Position numbers and translations under genes: made by a program. This document shows, piece after piece, positions 53,754 through 61,909 of a DNA stretch of 64,000 bases (the first letter of the stretch is position 1; each line of letters begins with the position of its first letter). The notes under the pieces are model-generated. The model made no database searches and had not been told where the DNA came from. It saw nothing but the letters and a program-made list of their open reading frames with translations. The DNA is from Herbidospora solisilvae. GTDB lineage: Bacteria > Actinomycetota > Actinomycetes > Streptosporangiales > Streptosporangiaceae. Location of the stretch: the NCBI RefSeq assembly GCF_009901565.1, contig NZ_WXEW01000011.1, forward strand, positions 1-64,000, in the 5' to 3' direction.

Positions 53754-53771
53754 ATCGACCGATGTCAATAT
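53754..53771. promoter_or_regulatory. candidate ArsR operator and divergent promoter
   Basis: ATCGACCGAT (53754-53763) has ATCG / CGAT arms. Its left part TGTATCGA is repeated directly at 53703-53710. On the minus strand TTGACA (53763-53768) is an ideal -35 for arsI. On the plus strand CAATAT (53766-53771) is a -10 box 6 bases before the arsR ATG, so arsR may be leaderless. One ArsR dimer here would shut both promoters. Confidence 0.6.
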
Positions 53772-53777
53772 CGGCCT

Positions 53778-54143
53778 ATGTCGAAGCAGAACCCGTTGCC
53801 GGTCATCGCGGAGGAATGCTGCGCGCCCCTGGCCCGTGAACCCATCAGCAAGGACGACGCGGCCGAGCTGGCGAAGGTCCTCAAGGCCGTCGCCGATCCC
53901 GTACGGCTGCGCCTGCTCTCCCTCATCGCCGCCCGCGACGAGGAGACCTGCGTCTGCGATCTGCTTCCCGAGTTCGACCTGTCGCAGCCGACGATCTCCC
54001 ATCACCTGAAGACCCTCAGGGAAGCCGGGCTGATCGGCTCCGAGCGGCGCGGGACCTGGGTCTACTCATGGGTGATCCCGCAGGCGCTCGACCGGCTGTC
54101 GGCGCTGTTCGACACGGCGAGGGAAGAGGCCGGCGTCCGGTGA
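53778..54143 (+). CDS. arsR: ArsR family arsenic-responsive repressor
   Basis: A 121-aa winged-helix repressor. N-terminal ECCAPL carries a vicinal Cys pair. ETCVCDLLPEFDLSQPTISHHLKTLREAGLIGSERRGTWVYSW (~residues 57-100) holds the CxC pair in the classical ArsR ELCVCDL position, plus the recognition helix and wing. Having both Cys sites suggests three-coordinate As(III)/Sb(III) binding using the N-terminal and CxC thiols. First gene of the five-gene ars operon; 4-base overlap with aqpS. Confidence 0.93.
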   Translation: MSKQNPLPVIAEECCAPLAREPISKDDAAELAKVLKAVADPVRLRLLSLIAARDEETCVCDLLPEFDLSQPTISHHLKTLREAGLIGSERRGTWVYSWVIPQALDRLSALFDTAREEAGVR

Positions 54144-54853
54144 CCTCCCTGGCACGACGCGCCATAGCGGAGTTCGTCGGCACCGGCCTGCTCGTCACGA
54201 TCGTGATCGGCTCCGGCATCGCCGCCGCCCGCCTGTCCCCGAGCGACGTCGGCTTGCAACTGGCCGAGAACGCCGCCGCGACCGCCGCCGGGCTCGCCGT
54301 GATCATCCTCATGGTGGGGCCGGTCTCCGGCGCTCACCTCAACCCGGTGGTCTCCCTCGTCGACTGGGCACTCGGTCGCCGGGGGCGGACCGGCCTCACG
54401 GGAACCTCTCTTGGCGTCTACGCGCTGGCCCAGACCATGGGCGCCATCAGTGGAGCCGTGCTGGCCAACCTCATGTTCGACCTCCCCGCCGTCACGATCT
54501 CCGCCACCGTCCGGACCGCGCCGTCCCTGTGGCTGGCCGAAGCCGTCGCGACCGCCGGTCTGGTGGCTCTGGTCCTCAGCCTGACCCGCACCGGCCGCGC
54601 CCACCTGGCCGCCCCGGCGGTGGGGGCCTACATCGGGTCGGCCTACTGGTTCACCTCCTCCACCTCCTTCGCCAACCCCGCCGTGACCATCGGCCGCATC
54701 TTCAGCGACACCTTCGCCGGGATCGCCCCGGTGTCGGTCGCGCCGTTCATCGCCGCTCAACTCGCCGGCGCGTTCGCCGGCGCTGCTCTGGCCCTGATCC
54801 TCCACCCCGTGGCCGCACCCTCCACGGCTCCCGCCTCCAAGGAGTTCGCATGA
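54140..54853 (+). CDS. aqpS: aquaglyceroporin of the ars operon (AqpS-like)
   Basis: A 237-aa MIP channel with six membrane helices and two half-helix loops: HLNPVVSLVDW (NPV instead of NPA) and FANPAVTIGRIF (NPA with the following Arg). The GTG overlaps the arsR stop (GTGA) and the last codons overlap arsT (ATGA). In such operons the channel replaces ArsB/Acr3 and lets arsenite made inside run out down its gradient. No arsenite pump gene is in the island. Confidence 0.9.
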   Translation: MTSLARRAIAEFVGTGLLVTIVIGSGIAAARLSPSDVGLQLAENAAATAAGLAVIILMVGPVSGAHLNPVVSLVDWALGRRGRTGLTGTSLGVYALAQTMGAISGAVLANLMFDLPAVTISATVRTAPSLWLAEAVATAGLVALVLSLTRTGRAHLAAPAVGAYIGSAYWFTSSTSFANPAVTIGRIFSDTFAGIAPVSVAPFIAAQLAGAFAGAALALILHPVAAPSTAPASKEFA

Positions 54854-55266
54854 CCGCCGCCGTCCCAGAGGTTCTCTTCGTCTGCGTCCACAACGCCGGA
54901 CGCTCCCAGATGGCCGCCGCCCTGCTCGACCACCACGGCAAGGGCGACGTGGTCGTCCGCTCCGCCGGGTCGGCCCCCGCCGACACGATCAACCCCGCCG
55001 TGATCGCCGTCATGGACGAGATCGGGCTCGACCTGTCCAGGGCGTTCCCCAAGCCGTTGACCGACGAGGCCGTTCAGGCGTCCGACGTCGTGATCACGAT
55101 GGGATGCGGGGACGCCTGCCCGTTCTACCCGGGCAAGCGCTACCTGGACTGGGAGCTGCCCGACCCGGCGGGCAAGGGCGTCGACGACGTCCGCCCGATC
55201 CGCGACGAAATCGAGCGCCGGGTTCTGACGTTGCTCCAGGAGCTTTCATCGCCTATCGTCGATTGA
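54850..55266 (+). CDS. arsC: arsenate reductase, low-MW phosphatase type
   Basis: A 138-aa enzyme of the thioredoxin/mycothiol-linked arsenate reductase family. The P-loop is VLFVCVHNAGRSQMAAALL (CX5R, Cys12). RSAGSAPADTINP, DVVITMGCGDACPFYPGKRY (the resolving Cys pair near 87-91) and LDWELPDPAGK, which carries the general-acid Asp, follow. It converts arsenate to arsenite, the substrate for AqpS efflux. Translationally coupled to aqpS. Confidence 0.94.
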   Translation: MTAAVPEVLFVCVHNAGRSQMAAALLDHHGKGDVVVRSAGSAPADTINPAVIAVMDEIGLDLSRAFPKPLTDEAVQASDVVITMGCGDACPFYPGKRYLDWELPDPAGKGVDDVRPIRDEIERRVLTLLQELSSPIVD

Positions 55267-55268
55267 CG

Positions 55269-55577
55269 ATGAATGGACCACTCGACCGCGACACCGCCGA
55301 GAAGTACGCCACCTGTTTCCGCGCCCTGTCCGACGCCACCCGCGTGCAGATCGTCACCCTGCTCGCCCGCGCCGGACAGCCGATGTCGGTCAAAGAGATC
55401 GTCGAAGCCGTGGACGTCGTTCAGTCGACCGTCTCGGCCCACCTGAAGATCCTTGCCGAGGTGCGGTTCGTGCTGGTCGAGCAGCGCGGGATCGCGCGCT
55501 TCTACCGGATCAACGACGCGTGCGTGGACTACTTCCCGACCGCCGCCGACGTGGTCATGGGACGCCCCATCACCTGA
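55269..55577 (+). CDS. second ArsR-type winged-helix regulator
   Basis: A 102-aa ArsR-family protein: RALSDATRVQIVTLLARAGQPMSVKEIVEAVDVVQSTVSAHLKILAEVRFVLVEQRGIARFYRIND. It lacks the CxC motif of the first ArsR. Cysteines are limited to ATCFRAL near residue 15 and DACVDYF near 85, giving a different candidate metal site. It starts 2 bases after arsC. It could sense methylated or trivalent organoarsenicals and tune the downstream fusion gene; this is inference. Confidence 0.88.
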   Translation: MNGPLDRDTAEKYATCFRALSDATRVQIVTLLARAGQPMSVKEIVEAVDVVQSTVSAHLKILAEVRFVLVEQRGIARFYRINDACVDYFPTAADVVMGRPIT

Positions 55578-55587
55578 GGAGACCGGC

Positions 55588-56652
55588 ATGGCCGACGACA
55601 TCGACGACCGGCGATCAGAGGTCCTGCGGCACTGTGCCGGACTCGCGCAGACCGCCCAGGCCGGACAGCCCGTCCCCGACGCGTCGGCCGACTGTCCCGG
55701 CTCCCACGCCCACACCTGCGACACCGGTATCCCGGAGGGGGCGAGCCTGGGATGCGGCAACCCGGTGGCGGTCGCCGACCTGCGGCCCGGAGACACCGTT
55801 CTCGATCTCGGCTCCGGCGCGGGGCTCGACGTGCCGCTCCCCGACCGCGCCGTGGACGTCGTGATCTCCAACTGCGTGATCAACCTGTCCGCCGACAAAC
55901 CCCGCACCCTGGCCGAGGCGTTCCGCGTCCTGAAGCCCGGCGGCCGGTTCGGGGTGAGCGACATCGTCGCCGACGACGACCTCGAACCGTTCCGCCGTGA
56001 GGAGGCCGAACGGTCGGTCGGCTGCACCGTGGGGACGCTCACCGAAGCCGGCTACCGCGCCCACCTGACCGCAGTGGGGTTCACCGACATTCGCCTGACC
56101 CGGACGTCGCCTCTGGCGCAAGGGCTGCACAGCACGATCGTCCAAGCGACCAAACCGGAGATCGCCGTCCGCCCGATGCGCGACGACGACGCCGCCCAGG
56201 TCCTGGCCGTCTATCAAACCGGCCTGGACGGCGGGCAAGCCAGCTTCGAGACCACCGCCCCGACATGGGAGACCTTCACCACGGCCAAGCTCCCCGGCCA
56301 CCGGCACGTGGCGGTCGACACCGCGTCGGACGAGGTGGTCGGGTGGGTCGCCGCTTCGGCCGTCTCCGACCGGTGCGTGTACGCCGGAGTCGTCGAGCAC
56401 TCCGTCTACGTCTCCCCGGCCCACCACGGGCGCGGGGTCGGCACCCTGCTCCTGAAGGCGCTGATCGACTCGACGGAGGCCGCCGGCATCTGGACCATCC
56501 AGTCCGGCGTCTTCCCCGAGAACACCGCCAGCCTGCGCCTGCACGAGAAAGCCGGATTCCGCCAGGTCGGCATCCGGGAACGCATCGGACGTCACCACGA
56601 TCGCTGGAGAGACGTCGTCTTCATCGAGCGCCGCAGCAAGATCACCGGATAG
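55588..56652 (+). CDS. fusion of internally deleted ArsM with ArsN1-like acetyltransferase
   Basis: A 354-aa protein; GAGGAG precedes ATG 55588. Residues ~1-190 are ArsM (arsenite methyltransferase): SLGCGNPVAVADLRPGDTVLDLG, VVISNCVINLSADKP, AFRVLKPGGRFGVSDIVADD, GCTVGTLTEAGY. However, from GSGAGLDV (75-82) the sequence jumps to PLPDRAVDVV. About 50 residues normally found there, including the AdoMet-binding acidic loop (LDMTDEML region), are absent in frame. The three arsenic-binding cysteines are kept as Cys56, Cys96 and Cys145. Residues ~191-354 are an intact GNAT of the ArsN1 type: QASFETTAPTWETF, GWVAASAVSDRCVYAGVVEHSVYV, GRGVGTLLL, IQSGVFPENTASL. ArsN1 acetylates arsinothricin. Methyl transfer is probably lost; acetylation should work. 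Confidence 0.85.
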   Translation: MADDIDDRRSEVLRHCAGLAQTAQAGQPVPDASADCPGSHAHTCDTGIPEGASLGCGNPVAVADLRPGDTVLDLGSGAGLDVPLPDRAVDVVISNCVINLSADKPRTLAEAFRVLKPGGRFGVSDIVADDDLEPFRREEAERSVGCTVGTLTEAGYRAHLTAVGFTDIRLTRTSPLAQGLHSTIVQATKPEIAVRPMRDDDAAQVLAVYQTGLDGGQASFETTAPTWETFTTAKLPGHRHVAVDTASDEVVGWVAASAVSDRCVYAGVVEHSVYVSPAHHGRGVGTLLLKALIDSTEAAGIWTIQSGVFPENTASLRLHEKAGFRQVGIRERIGRHHDRWRDVVFIERRSKITG

Positions 56653-56696
56653 GCGCCGCCGATTTCGGCTTTGGGGTCTTCGGCCGTGACGGGAGA

Positions 56697-56727
56697 GGTC
56701 CGGTGCGGCGAGTCGCCGCACCGGACC
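56697..56727. terminator. bidirectional terminator between ars operon and aldo/keto reductase
   Basis: GGTCCGGTGCGGCG / CGCCGCACCGGACC is a 14-bp perfect stem with an AGT loop, 45 bases past the ars operon and 5 bases past the convergent gene's stop. The tail is TTCCGC on one side and TCTCCC on the other. Confidence 0.85.
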
Positions 56728-56732
56728 TTCCG

Positions 56733-57704
56733 CTACCAGGCGTAGGCCTCGGGGGCGGTGCCGCCGGGGCCGGGGAAGATCTCGTCGATGCGGGCCAGGG
56801 CCTTGTCGTCGAACTTGATCTCCAGGGCGCGCAGGGAGCCGTCGAGCTGGTCGGCGGTGCGGGGGCCGATGATCGGGGCCGTGACGGCCTTCTGGTGGAG
56901 GAGCCAGGCGAGGCCCGCATTGGCCGGGTCTTCGCCCAGTTCGTCGCAGAAGGCCTCCCACTGCTCGATCTGGGGGCGGACCTTCTCCAGGCTCTGGAGC
57001 ATGTCCTCGGTGGCGCTGCGGCCCTTGTCGATCTTCCTGAGGACGCCGCCGAGCAGGCCGCCGGCCAGGGGGCTCCACGGGATGACGCCAAGCCCGTAGT
57101 CCTCACACGCCGGGAGCACTTCGAGTTCGACCGAGCGCTCCAGCAGGTGGTACTTCGACTGCTCGCTCACCAGGCCGAGGAAATTGCGGCGGCGGGCCGT
57201 CTCCTGGGCCTTGGCGATGTGCCAGCCGGCGAAGTTCGACGAGCCGACGTACAGGATCTTGCCCTGCTGGCGCAGGACCTCCATGGCCTCCCAGAACTCC
57301 TCGAACGGGGTGTTCCGGTCGACGTGGTGGGCCTGGTAGACGTCGATGTAGTCGGTCTGCAGGCGCTTCAGCGAGGCGTCGCAGGCGCGGCGGATGTTCA
57401 GCGCCGACAGGAACGTCTCGTTGGGCCAGTCGCCCATCGAGCCGTAGAGCTTCGTGGCGATGACGGTCTTCTCACGGCGGCCACCACCCTGGGCGAACCA
57501 CCGGCCGATGATCTGCTCGGTGACCCCCTCACCCTTCACCCATCCGTAGACGTTGGCGGTGTCGAAGAAGTTGATGCCCAGCTCATGGGCGCGATCCATG
57601 ATCGTGAAGGAGTCCTCCTCAGACGTCTGCGGGCCGAAGTTCATCGTGCCCAGGCAGAGCTTGCTGACCTTGAGTCCGGTACGACCGAGCTGCGCGTAGT
57701 CCAT
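56733..57704 (-). CDS. aldo/keto reductase
   Basis: A 323-aa TIM-barrel NADPH-dependent oxidoreductase. The N-terminal MDYAQLGRTGLKVSKLCLGTMNFG leads to catalytic Asp-Tyr in FFDTANVYGW (~residues 45-55), Lys in VIATKLYG (~85) and His in YQAHHVDRNTPFEE (~125). The C-terminal GPRTADQLDGSL is the NADPH-binding segment. It resembles YajO/Gre-type general reductases; the natural substrate is unknown. Confidence 0.94.
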   Translation of the reverse strand: MDYAQLGRTGLKVSKLCLGTMNFGPQTSEEDSFTIMDRAHELGINFFDTANVYGWVKGEGVTEQIIGRWFAQGGGRREKTVIATKLYGSMGDWPNETFLSALNIRRACDASLKRLQTDYIDVYQAHHVDRNTPFEEFWEAMEVLRQQGKILYVGSSNFAGWHIAKAQETARRRNFLGLVSEQSKYHLLERSVELEVLPACEDYGLGVIPWSPLAGGLLGGVLRKIDKGRSATEDMLQSLEKVRPQIEQWEAFCDELGEDPANAGLAWLLHQKAVTAPIIGPRTADQLDGSLRALEIKFDDKALARIDEIFPGPGGTAPEAYAW

Positions 57705-57804
57705 GCTTCCACCTTAGGAACCTGGAGTGGACTCCAGGCCAGCCCTCTCGCGCCTGAGCGCCCCGGCCGGCCGCACCGCAGGTGCGGCCATTAGACAGGG
57801 CAGG

Positions 57805-58809
57805 ATGTCTCCCATGGGGTGGACATACCGGGGGATCGGGCTCGCCTTGCTGGTCGTGGTCCTGTGGGCGGTTCCGGCGCACGCCGACGACGAGCTCTTC
57901 GAGTTCACCGATCCCCGGATCACCGAGTCGAGCGGCCTGGCCGTCTCGCCGACGCACCCCGGGATCGTCTACACCCACAACGACAGCGACGCCGGGGCCG
58001 TCTTCTACGCCGTCGACTCCTCGACGGGGCGGACCAGGGCGGCGTACACGATCGCGAACGCCGAGGCCCGCGACTGGGAGGGCATGGCGGCCTACCGTGA
58101 CGCGTCGGGGCGCGGGGTGTTGTTCTTCGGTGACATCGGCGACAACCTCGACGGGGCGTGGCCCGACATCTCCGTCTACAAGGTGACCGAACCGGCCCGG
58201 CTGCGCGGCGGGACCGTCTCGGCGGTGAGATACCGGTTCCGGTACGCCGACCAGGCGCGGAACGCCGAAGGTCTCATGGTCGACCCCCGGACCGGGCGTC
58301 TCTACGTGGTGACCAAGGAGTTCGACGGGCTCGTCTACGCCGCGCCCAGGCAGTTGCGGACCGACCGGGTGAACGTGCTGAAGCGGGTGGGGTCGGCCCC
58401 GACCATGGCGACCGACGCGGCGTTCGCGCCCGACGGGTCGAGTTTCGTCATTCGGACCTACTTCTCGGCGACCCTCTACCGGAAGATCGACGACGAGATC
58501 TCGGGCGTGCCGATGCCCATGTTGCGGCAGGCGGAGTCGATCACCTACACGGCCGACGGGAAGGCGCTGCTGACCGGGTCGGAGGGCAAACGCAGCCCGG
58601 TCGTGCGGGTGCCGCTGCCGGAGAGCGCCGTCCCGAGCCCGTCGCCCACGCCGAAAGCCGCCGACGTGCCCACGGCGAGCCCGGCGGCACAGCCGGTGGC
58701 CTCCGAGTCGGCGGGGCCGAACACGGGGCTCATGATCGCGTTGTGGCTCGGAGTGGCGGTGGGCGCGGTCGGGATCATCGTCGGCATCGCGCGCTGGGCC
58801 GGGCGATAG
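57805..58809 (+). CDS. secreted, C-terminally membrane-anchored propeller-like protein
   Basis: About 334 aa from ATG 57805 (or 331 from ATG 57814). A signal peptide (GLALLVVVLWAVPAHA) is followed by a ~260-residue domain with repeated strand patterns: TDPRITESSGLAVSPTHPG, YTHNDSDAGAVFYAVD, RDWEGMA, FFGDIGDNLDGAW, RNAEGLMVDPRTGRLYVVTK, AESITYTADGKALLTGSEG. This fits a beta-propeller/phytase-esterase-like fold. A Pro/Ser/Ala linker and one membrane helix (LMIALWLGVAVGAVGIIVG) end the protein. Homologues are annotated only as hypothetical, as far as I recall. Confidence 0.75.
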   Translation: MSPMGWTYRGIGLALLVVVLWAVPAHADDELFEFTDPRITESSGLAVSPTHPGIVYTHNDSDAGAVFYAVDSSTGRTRAAYTIANAEARDWEGMAAYRDASGRGVLFFGDIGDNLDGAWPDISVYKVTEPARLRGGTVSAVRYRFRYADQARNAEGLMVDPRTGRLYVVTKEFDGLVYAAPRQLRTDRVNVLKRVGSAPTMATDAAFAPDGSSFVIRTYFSATLYRKIDDEISGVPMPMLRQAESITYTADGKALLTGSEGKRSPVVRVPLPESAVPSPSPTPKAADVPTASPAAQPVASESAGPNTGLMIALWLGVAVGAVGIIVGIARWAGR

Positions 58810-58966
58810 TCCGGCGATCGTTCGCCACCTGGCGACGGCTACTCATGGGGAAGGCGTCTGAGCGGCTGGTTTTGAGATCTTTTGTCAGCCACATACCGGG
58901 ATACTCATCGCGAATTGAGTAGGTGCTCCATAGCGCCCACGTGGGGTTGAGCGGGATCGTTCCGGT

Positions 58967-61471
58967 ATGCACTCCGCCGGCTCTCCCGCCTGCCCCGACT
59001 GCGGTGCCCCGCTGGACGGGTCACCCCGCCGATGCCCGGCCTGCGAGCTTCCGCTCCACGGCCCGATCGCGGCCGAACTGTGGCAGCTCGACCTCGCCCT
59101 GAACGACCTACGGGGGCGCGAGGCCTGGCTGCTCGGCAGGAGGTCGGAGCTGCTGACCGCGCTCCGCGCCGCCGGAGAGAACCAGCCTGCCGGCGCCTGG
59201 GCCGGGGGAGCCCAGACGCCGGTGAACGGCCCGGCGGAAGGCCCGCAGACGGGCGCGCAGGACGGCCCGGGGCACGTCGCGGGTGCGCACGGCCAGGCCG
59301 CCCCCAAGGCGGGTGTGTCCGGTCAGCCAGGTTGGCAGGCAGGTGTGCCGGGCCGGCCCGGCGGCCCGGTGCCTGTCGGTTTTCCCGGCAACGTCCCCCC
59401 GAAGCGGGAGATGTCGCCCTCCGCCGTTCGTAACCTGCTGCTCGGTCTCGGCGGCCTGCTGCTGGTCGTCGCGGCGTTCGTGTTCACGATCGTCAGCTGG
59501 GGTTCCGTCGGGATCGGGGGGCGGGCGGCCATTCTCGTCGGGTTCACCGCGTTGACCTTCGCTACCCCGTTCCTGCTGGTCAGGCGCAACCTCAAGGCGA
59601 CCGCCGAGACGGTCGCGATCCTCGGGCTCGCGTTGTTCCTGCTCGACGGGTACGCCGCCTACCAGGTCTGGTTCGAGCCGCGGGTCGACTCGCTGCCGTA
59701 CACGGCGGTGCTGTTCGCGCTCGCCGCGGGGCTGTTCGCCCTCTACGGCGGCTACGCCAGGCTGTCGCTCCCGGTCCCGATCGCCATCGGGCTCGCCCAG
59801 TTCCCGCTGATCGTCTTCGTCGCCGACCAGACGGCCGCCCACGCCGCCGGGGCGCTCATCCTGACCGCCGGGTTCGACGTCGCCGTCTGGACGTGGGCCC
59901 GCCGGAAGGTCGCGCTGGTCGGGCTGCTCGCCACCTGGGTCATCGGCGTCTACATCGCGTTCTTCCAGTCCACGGCCTACCCCGACGACCTGGCCGAGGC
60001 GGTCGGCTACGCCGTGATTCTGGCCGTGGCCGCCGCCGAGGCGGCGTTCATGGCGCGGGGGGCGAAGAAGTTCCCGTTGGTCCCGGTCATCGGGGGTGTG
60101 GTCGCGGGGGTGTTCGCGGTGCGGGCGCCGTTCGCGGTGGTAGTGCCGTTCGCGTGGGTGATCCTGGTCGCGCCGGTGGCGGCGGGGGTGTTCGCGCTCG
60201 TGCTGCGCGGGCGGGCCAGGAACACCGCGCTGGTCGTGGGGGCGCTGGCGTCGATCGGGGTGCTGGCGCCGGTGCTGATCGTGCTGCGCGGGCCGCTCGA
60301 CTGGGGGCACGGCGTCTGGTCGGCGAGCTGGGGCGCGGGGGCGGGCGACTACCTCAGCCGGTCGCCGTGGGTGCCGGGGGTGCCCGATCTGCTGCTGCTC
60401 GTGCTGATCGCCGTCGCGCTGGCGCTGGTGGTGCGGCAGAAGGTCGTCGCGGTGCTGGTGGGGGCGGTGGCCGTGGCGTTCGTGCCGCCGGTGTTCGACC
60501 TGCCCTACCCGGTCATGATCGTGGTGCTGCTGGCGTTGGCCGCCGGGGTCGCGGCGGTGCCGCAGCCGGCGTTCGCCCGGCTCGCCCTCGGTGTCGGGGT
60601 GGTCGCCGTGGTGTGGGGGCTGGTCAGTGAGACGGCGACGCTCGTGGTGCTGGCCGCGCTGGCGCTGATCGCGGCGGGGGTCGCGTTCCGGGCGGCCACG
60701 TTGCGGACGTGGGCGGCCAACGTGGCGGTGATCCACGCCGGCGGGTTCGCGGTGGCGGCCTGGCTGGCGGCCGACCTCCAGCCTCGCTTCCTCACGTTCG
60801 TGCTGCTCGCGGTGGCCGCCGCGGCGGCGCCCTGGCGGCGGACCGAGATCGGGGCCGGGGTGCTCGGGGTGGCGGCGCTGGCGGTCGTACCGGATCTGAA
60901 GATGTTCAGTCTCGCCGCGGCGGCGGCCGGGGTGATCGCGGCGGGGGTGGCGCTGCGGAAGGACCGCGGGAACGTCGGCTACCTGGCCACGGCGCTGCTG
61001 CTGACGGCCTCGTGGTCGCGGCTCTACGCCGAGGACGTCACCCTCGTCGAGGCCTACACGGCGCCGTTCTCGGTCGTGCTGCTGGTGTTCGGGTGGTGGA
61101 AGGCGCGGACCGGGTCGTCGTGGCGGGCCTACGGCGCGGGGCTCTCGTTCACGCTGCTGCCGAGCCTGGTCGTGCTCTACGACCAGCCCGAGGGGTGGCT
61201 CAGGCCGCTCGCGCTCGGGATCGTGGCGCTGGTCGTGCTGGTCGTGGGGGCGCTGCGGCGGCTGCAGGCGCCCGCCGTGCTGGGCGGGTTCACGCTCGCG
61301 GCGGTGACCGTGCACGAGATCACGCCCTGGGTGGCCGACCTGGTGCTCATGGTGCCCCGCTGGGTGCCGATGGCCGTCGGCGGGTTGCTGCTGCTGGTGG
61401 TGGGCGCGACCTACGAGAGCCGGATCCGCGACGTCAAGCGGGTCGGCGCGGCGATCCGGGGTCTCCGCTGA
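58967..61471 (+). CDS. large polytopic membrane protein with N-terminal zinc ribbon
   Basis: An 834-aa protein. Residues 8-27 hold a zinc ribbon (CPDCGAPLDG...CPACELPL). A helical stretch (LWQLDLALNDLRGREAWLLGRRSELL) follows, then a Gly/Pro/Gln/Ala-rich linker (~75-150). From ~155 there are about 20 or more membrane helices to the C-terminus. It matches the actinobacterial group annotated as 'SCO7613 C-terminal domain' membrane proteins. No transport or catalytic motif is visible. The zinc ribbon plus linker may dock a cytosolic partner. Function unknown. Confidence 0.82.
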   Translation: MHSAGSPACPDCGAPLDGSPRRCPACELPLHGPIAAELWQLDLALNDLRGREAWLLGRRSELLTALRAAGENQPAGAWAGGAQTPVNGPAEGPQTGAQDGPGHVAGAHGQAAPKAGVSGQPGWQAGVPGRPGGPVPVGFPGNVPPKREMSPSAVRNLLLGLGGLLLVVAAFVFTIVSWGSVGIGGRAAILVGFTALTFATPFLLVRRNLKATAETVAILGLALFLLDGYAAYQVWFEPRVDSLPYTAVLFALAAGLFALYGGYARLSLPVPIAIGLAQFPLIVFVADQTAAHAAGALILTAGFDVAVWTWARRKVALVGLLATWVIGVYIAFFQSTAYPDDLAEAVGYAVILAVAAAEAAFMARGAKKFPLVPVIGGVVAGVFAVRAPFAVVVPFAWVILVAPVAAGVFALVLRGRARNTALVVGALASIGVLAPVLIVLRGPLDWGHGVWSASWGAGAGDYLSRSPWVPGVPDLLLLVLIAVALALVVRQKVVAVLVGAVAVAFVPPVFDLPYPVMIVVLLALAAGVAAVPQPAFARLALGVGVVAVVWGLVSETATLVVLAALALIAAGVAFRAATLRTWAANVAVIHAGGFAVAAWLAADLQPRFLTFVLLAVAAAAAPWRRTEIGAGVLGVAALAVVPDLKMFSLAAAAAGVIAAGVALRKDRGNVGYLATALLLTASWSRLYAEDVTLVEAYTAPFSVVLLVFGWWKARTGSSWRAYGAGLSFTLLPSLVVLYDQPEGWLRPLALGIVALVVLVVGALRRLQAPAVLGGFTLAAVTVHEITPWVADLVLMVPRWVPMAVGGLLLLVVGATYESRIRDVKRVGAAIRGLR

Positions 61472-61522
61472 AGCGTGTCTTTGAGGCAGATTCGCAGCGG
61501 AGACGGTGACGGCCGGCGGCCG

Positions 61523-61888
61523 TCAGCGTCTTCCTTCGACGAACTCCTCCCCCCGCAGCGCACGCTCGACCAGGGCGATCGACTCGGCCAGGGCCACGAG
61601 CCGGGGGCCCTCGCGGCGGTAGACCTCCAGGACCGCCTGGACCACGTGGGGCGGCAGGTGCTCCTTCAGGTCGACGGCGGCGTCGCGGTAGCCCGCCCGC
61701 GCGCCCTCGACCTGGGCGCGCACGGTGTGGCCGGCCATGCGGGCCAGCGCGAGCGGATGGCGGCGCAGCACCCCGTAGGCGCGGTAGTCGGGCGGCACCG
61801 CGTCGAGCAGCCAGTTGACCGCCGACGTCTGCCAGTCGGGGCTGCCCGGCGGGAGTACTTCGGGTGGCCATCCCGGTGGAACGTACAC
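61523..61888 (-). CDS. conserved-looking protein of unknown function, leaderless GTG start
   Basis: A 121-aa protein from GTG 61888: VYVPPGWPPEVLPPGSPDW, then a helical domain (SAVNWLLDAVPPDYRAYGVLRRHPLALARMAGHTVRAQVEGARAGYRDAAVDLKEHLPPHVVQAVLEVYRREGPRLVALAESIALVERALRG). No membrane segment or cysteine. A longer frame runs on upstream but is antisense to lhgO. TAATAT lies exactly 7 bases before the GTG, supporting a leaderless mRNA sharing a palindromic promoter with lhgO. I do not recognise a characterised family. Confidence 0.72.
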   Translation of the reverse strand: MYVPPGWPPEVLPPGSPDWQTSAVNWLLDAVPPDYRAYGVLRRHPLALARMAGHTVRAQVEGARAGYRDAAVDLKEHLPPHVVQAVLEVYRREGPRLVALAESIALVERALRGEEFVEGRR

Positions 61889-61891
61889 GTG

Positions 61892-61906
61892 TTCGATATT
61901 ATCGAA
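61892..61906. promoter_or_regulatory. perfect 15-bp palindrome with two opposed -10 boxes
   Basis: TTCGATATTATCGAA reads the same on both strands apart from its central base. It contains TATTAT (61897-61902) for the plus strand and TAATAT (61896-61901) for the minus strand. Each lies 7 bases from its start codon: ATG 61910 to the right, GTG 61888 to the left. No clear -35 is seen on either side. It may be both a bidirectional promoter and a repressor site. Confidence 0.72.
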
Positions 61907-61909
61907 GGC

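Noticed and set aside
59108..61315. 735-codon antisense frame over the zinc-ribbon membrane protein
   Set aside because: Highly charged low-complexity translation (runs of Arg, Asp, His) produced by the opposite strand of a membrane gene.
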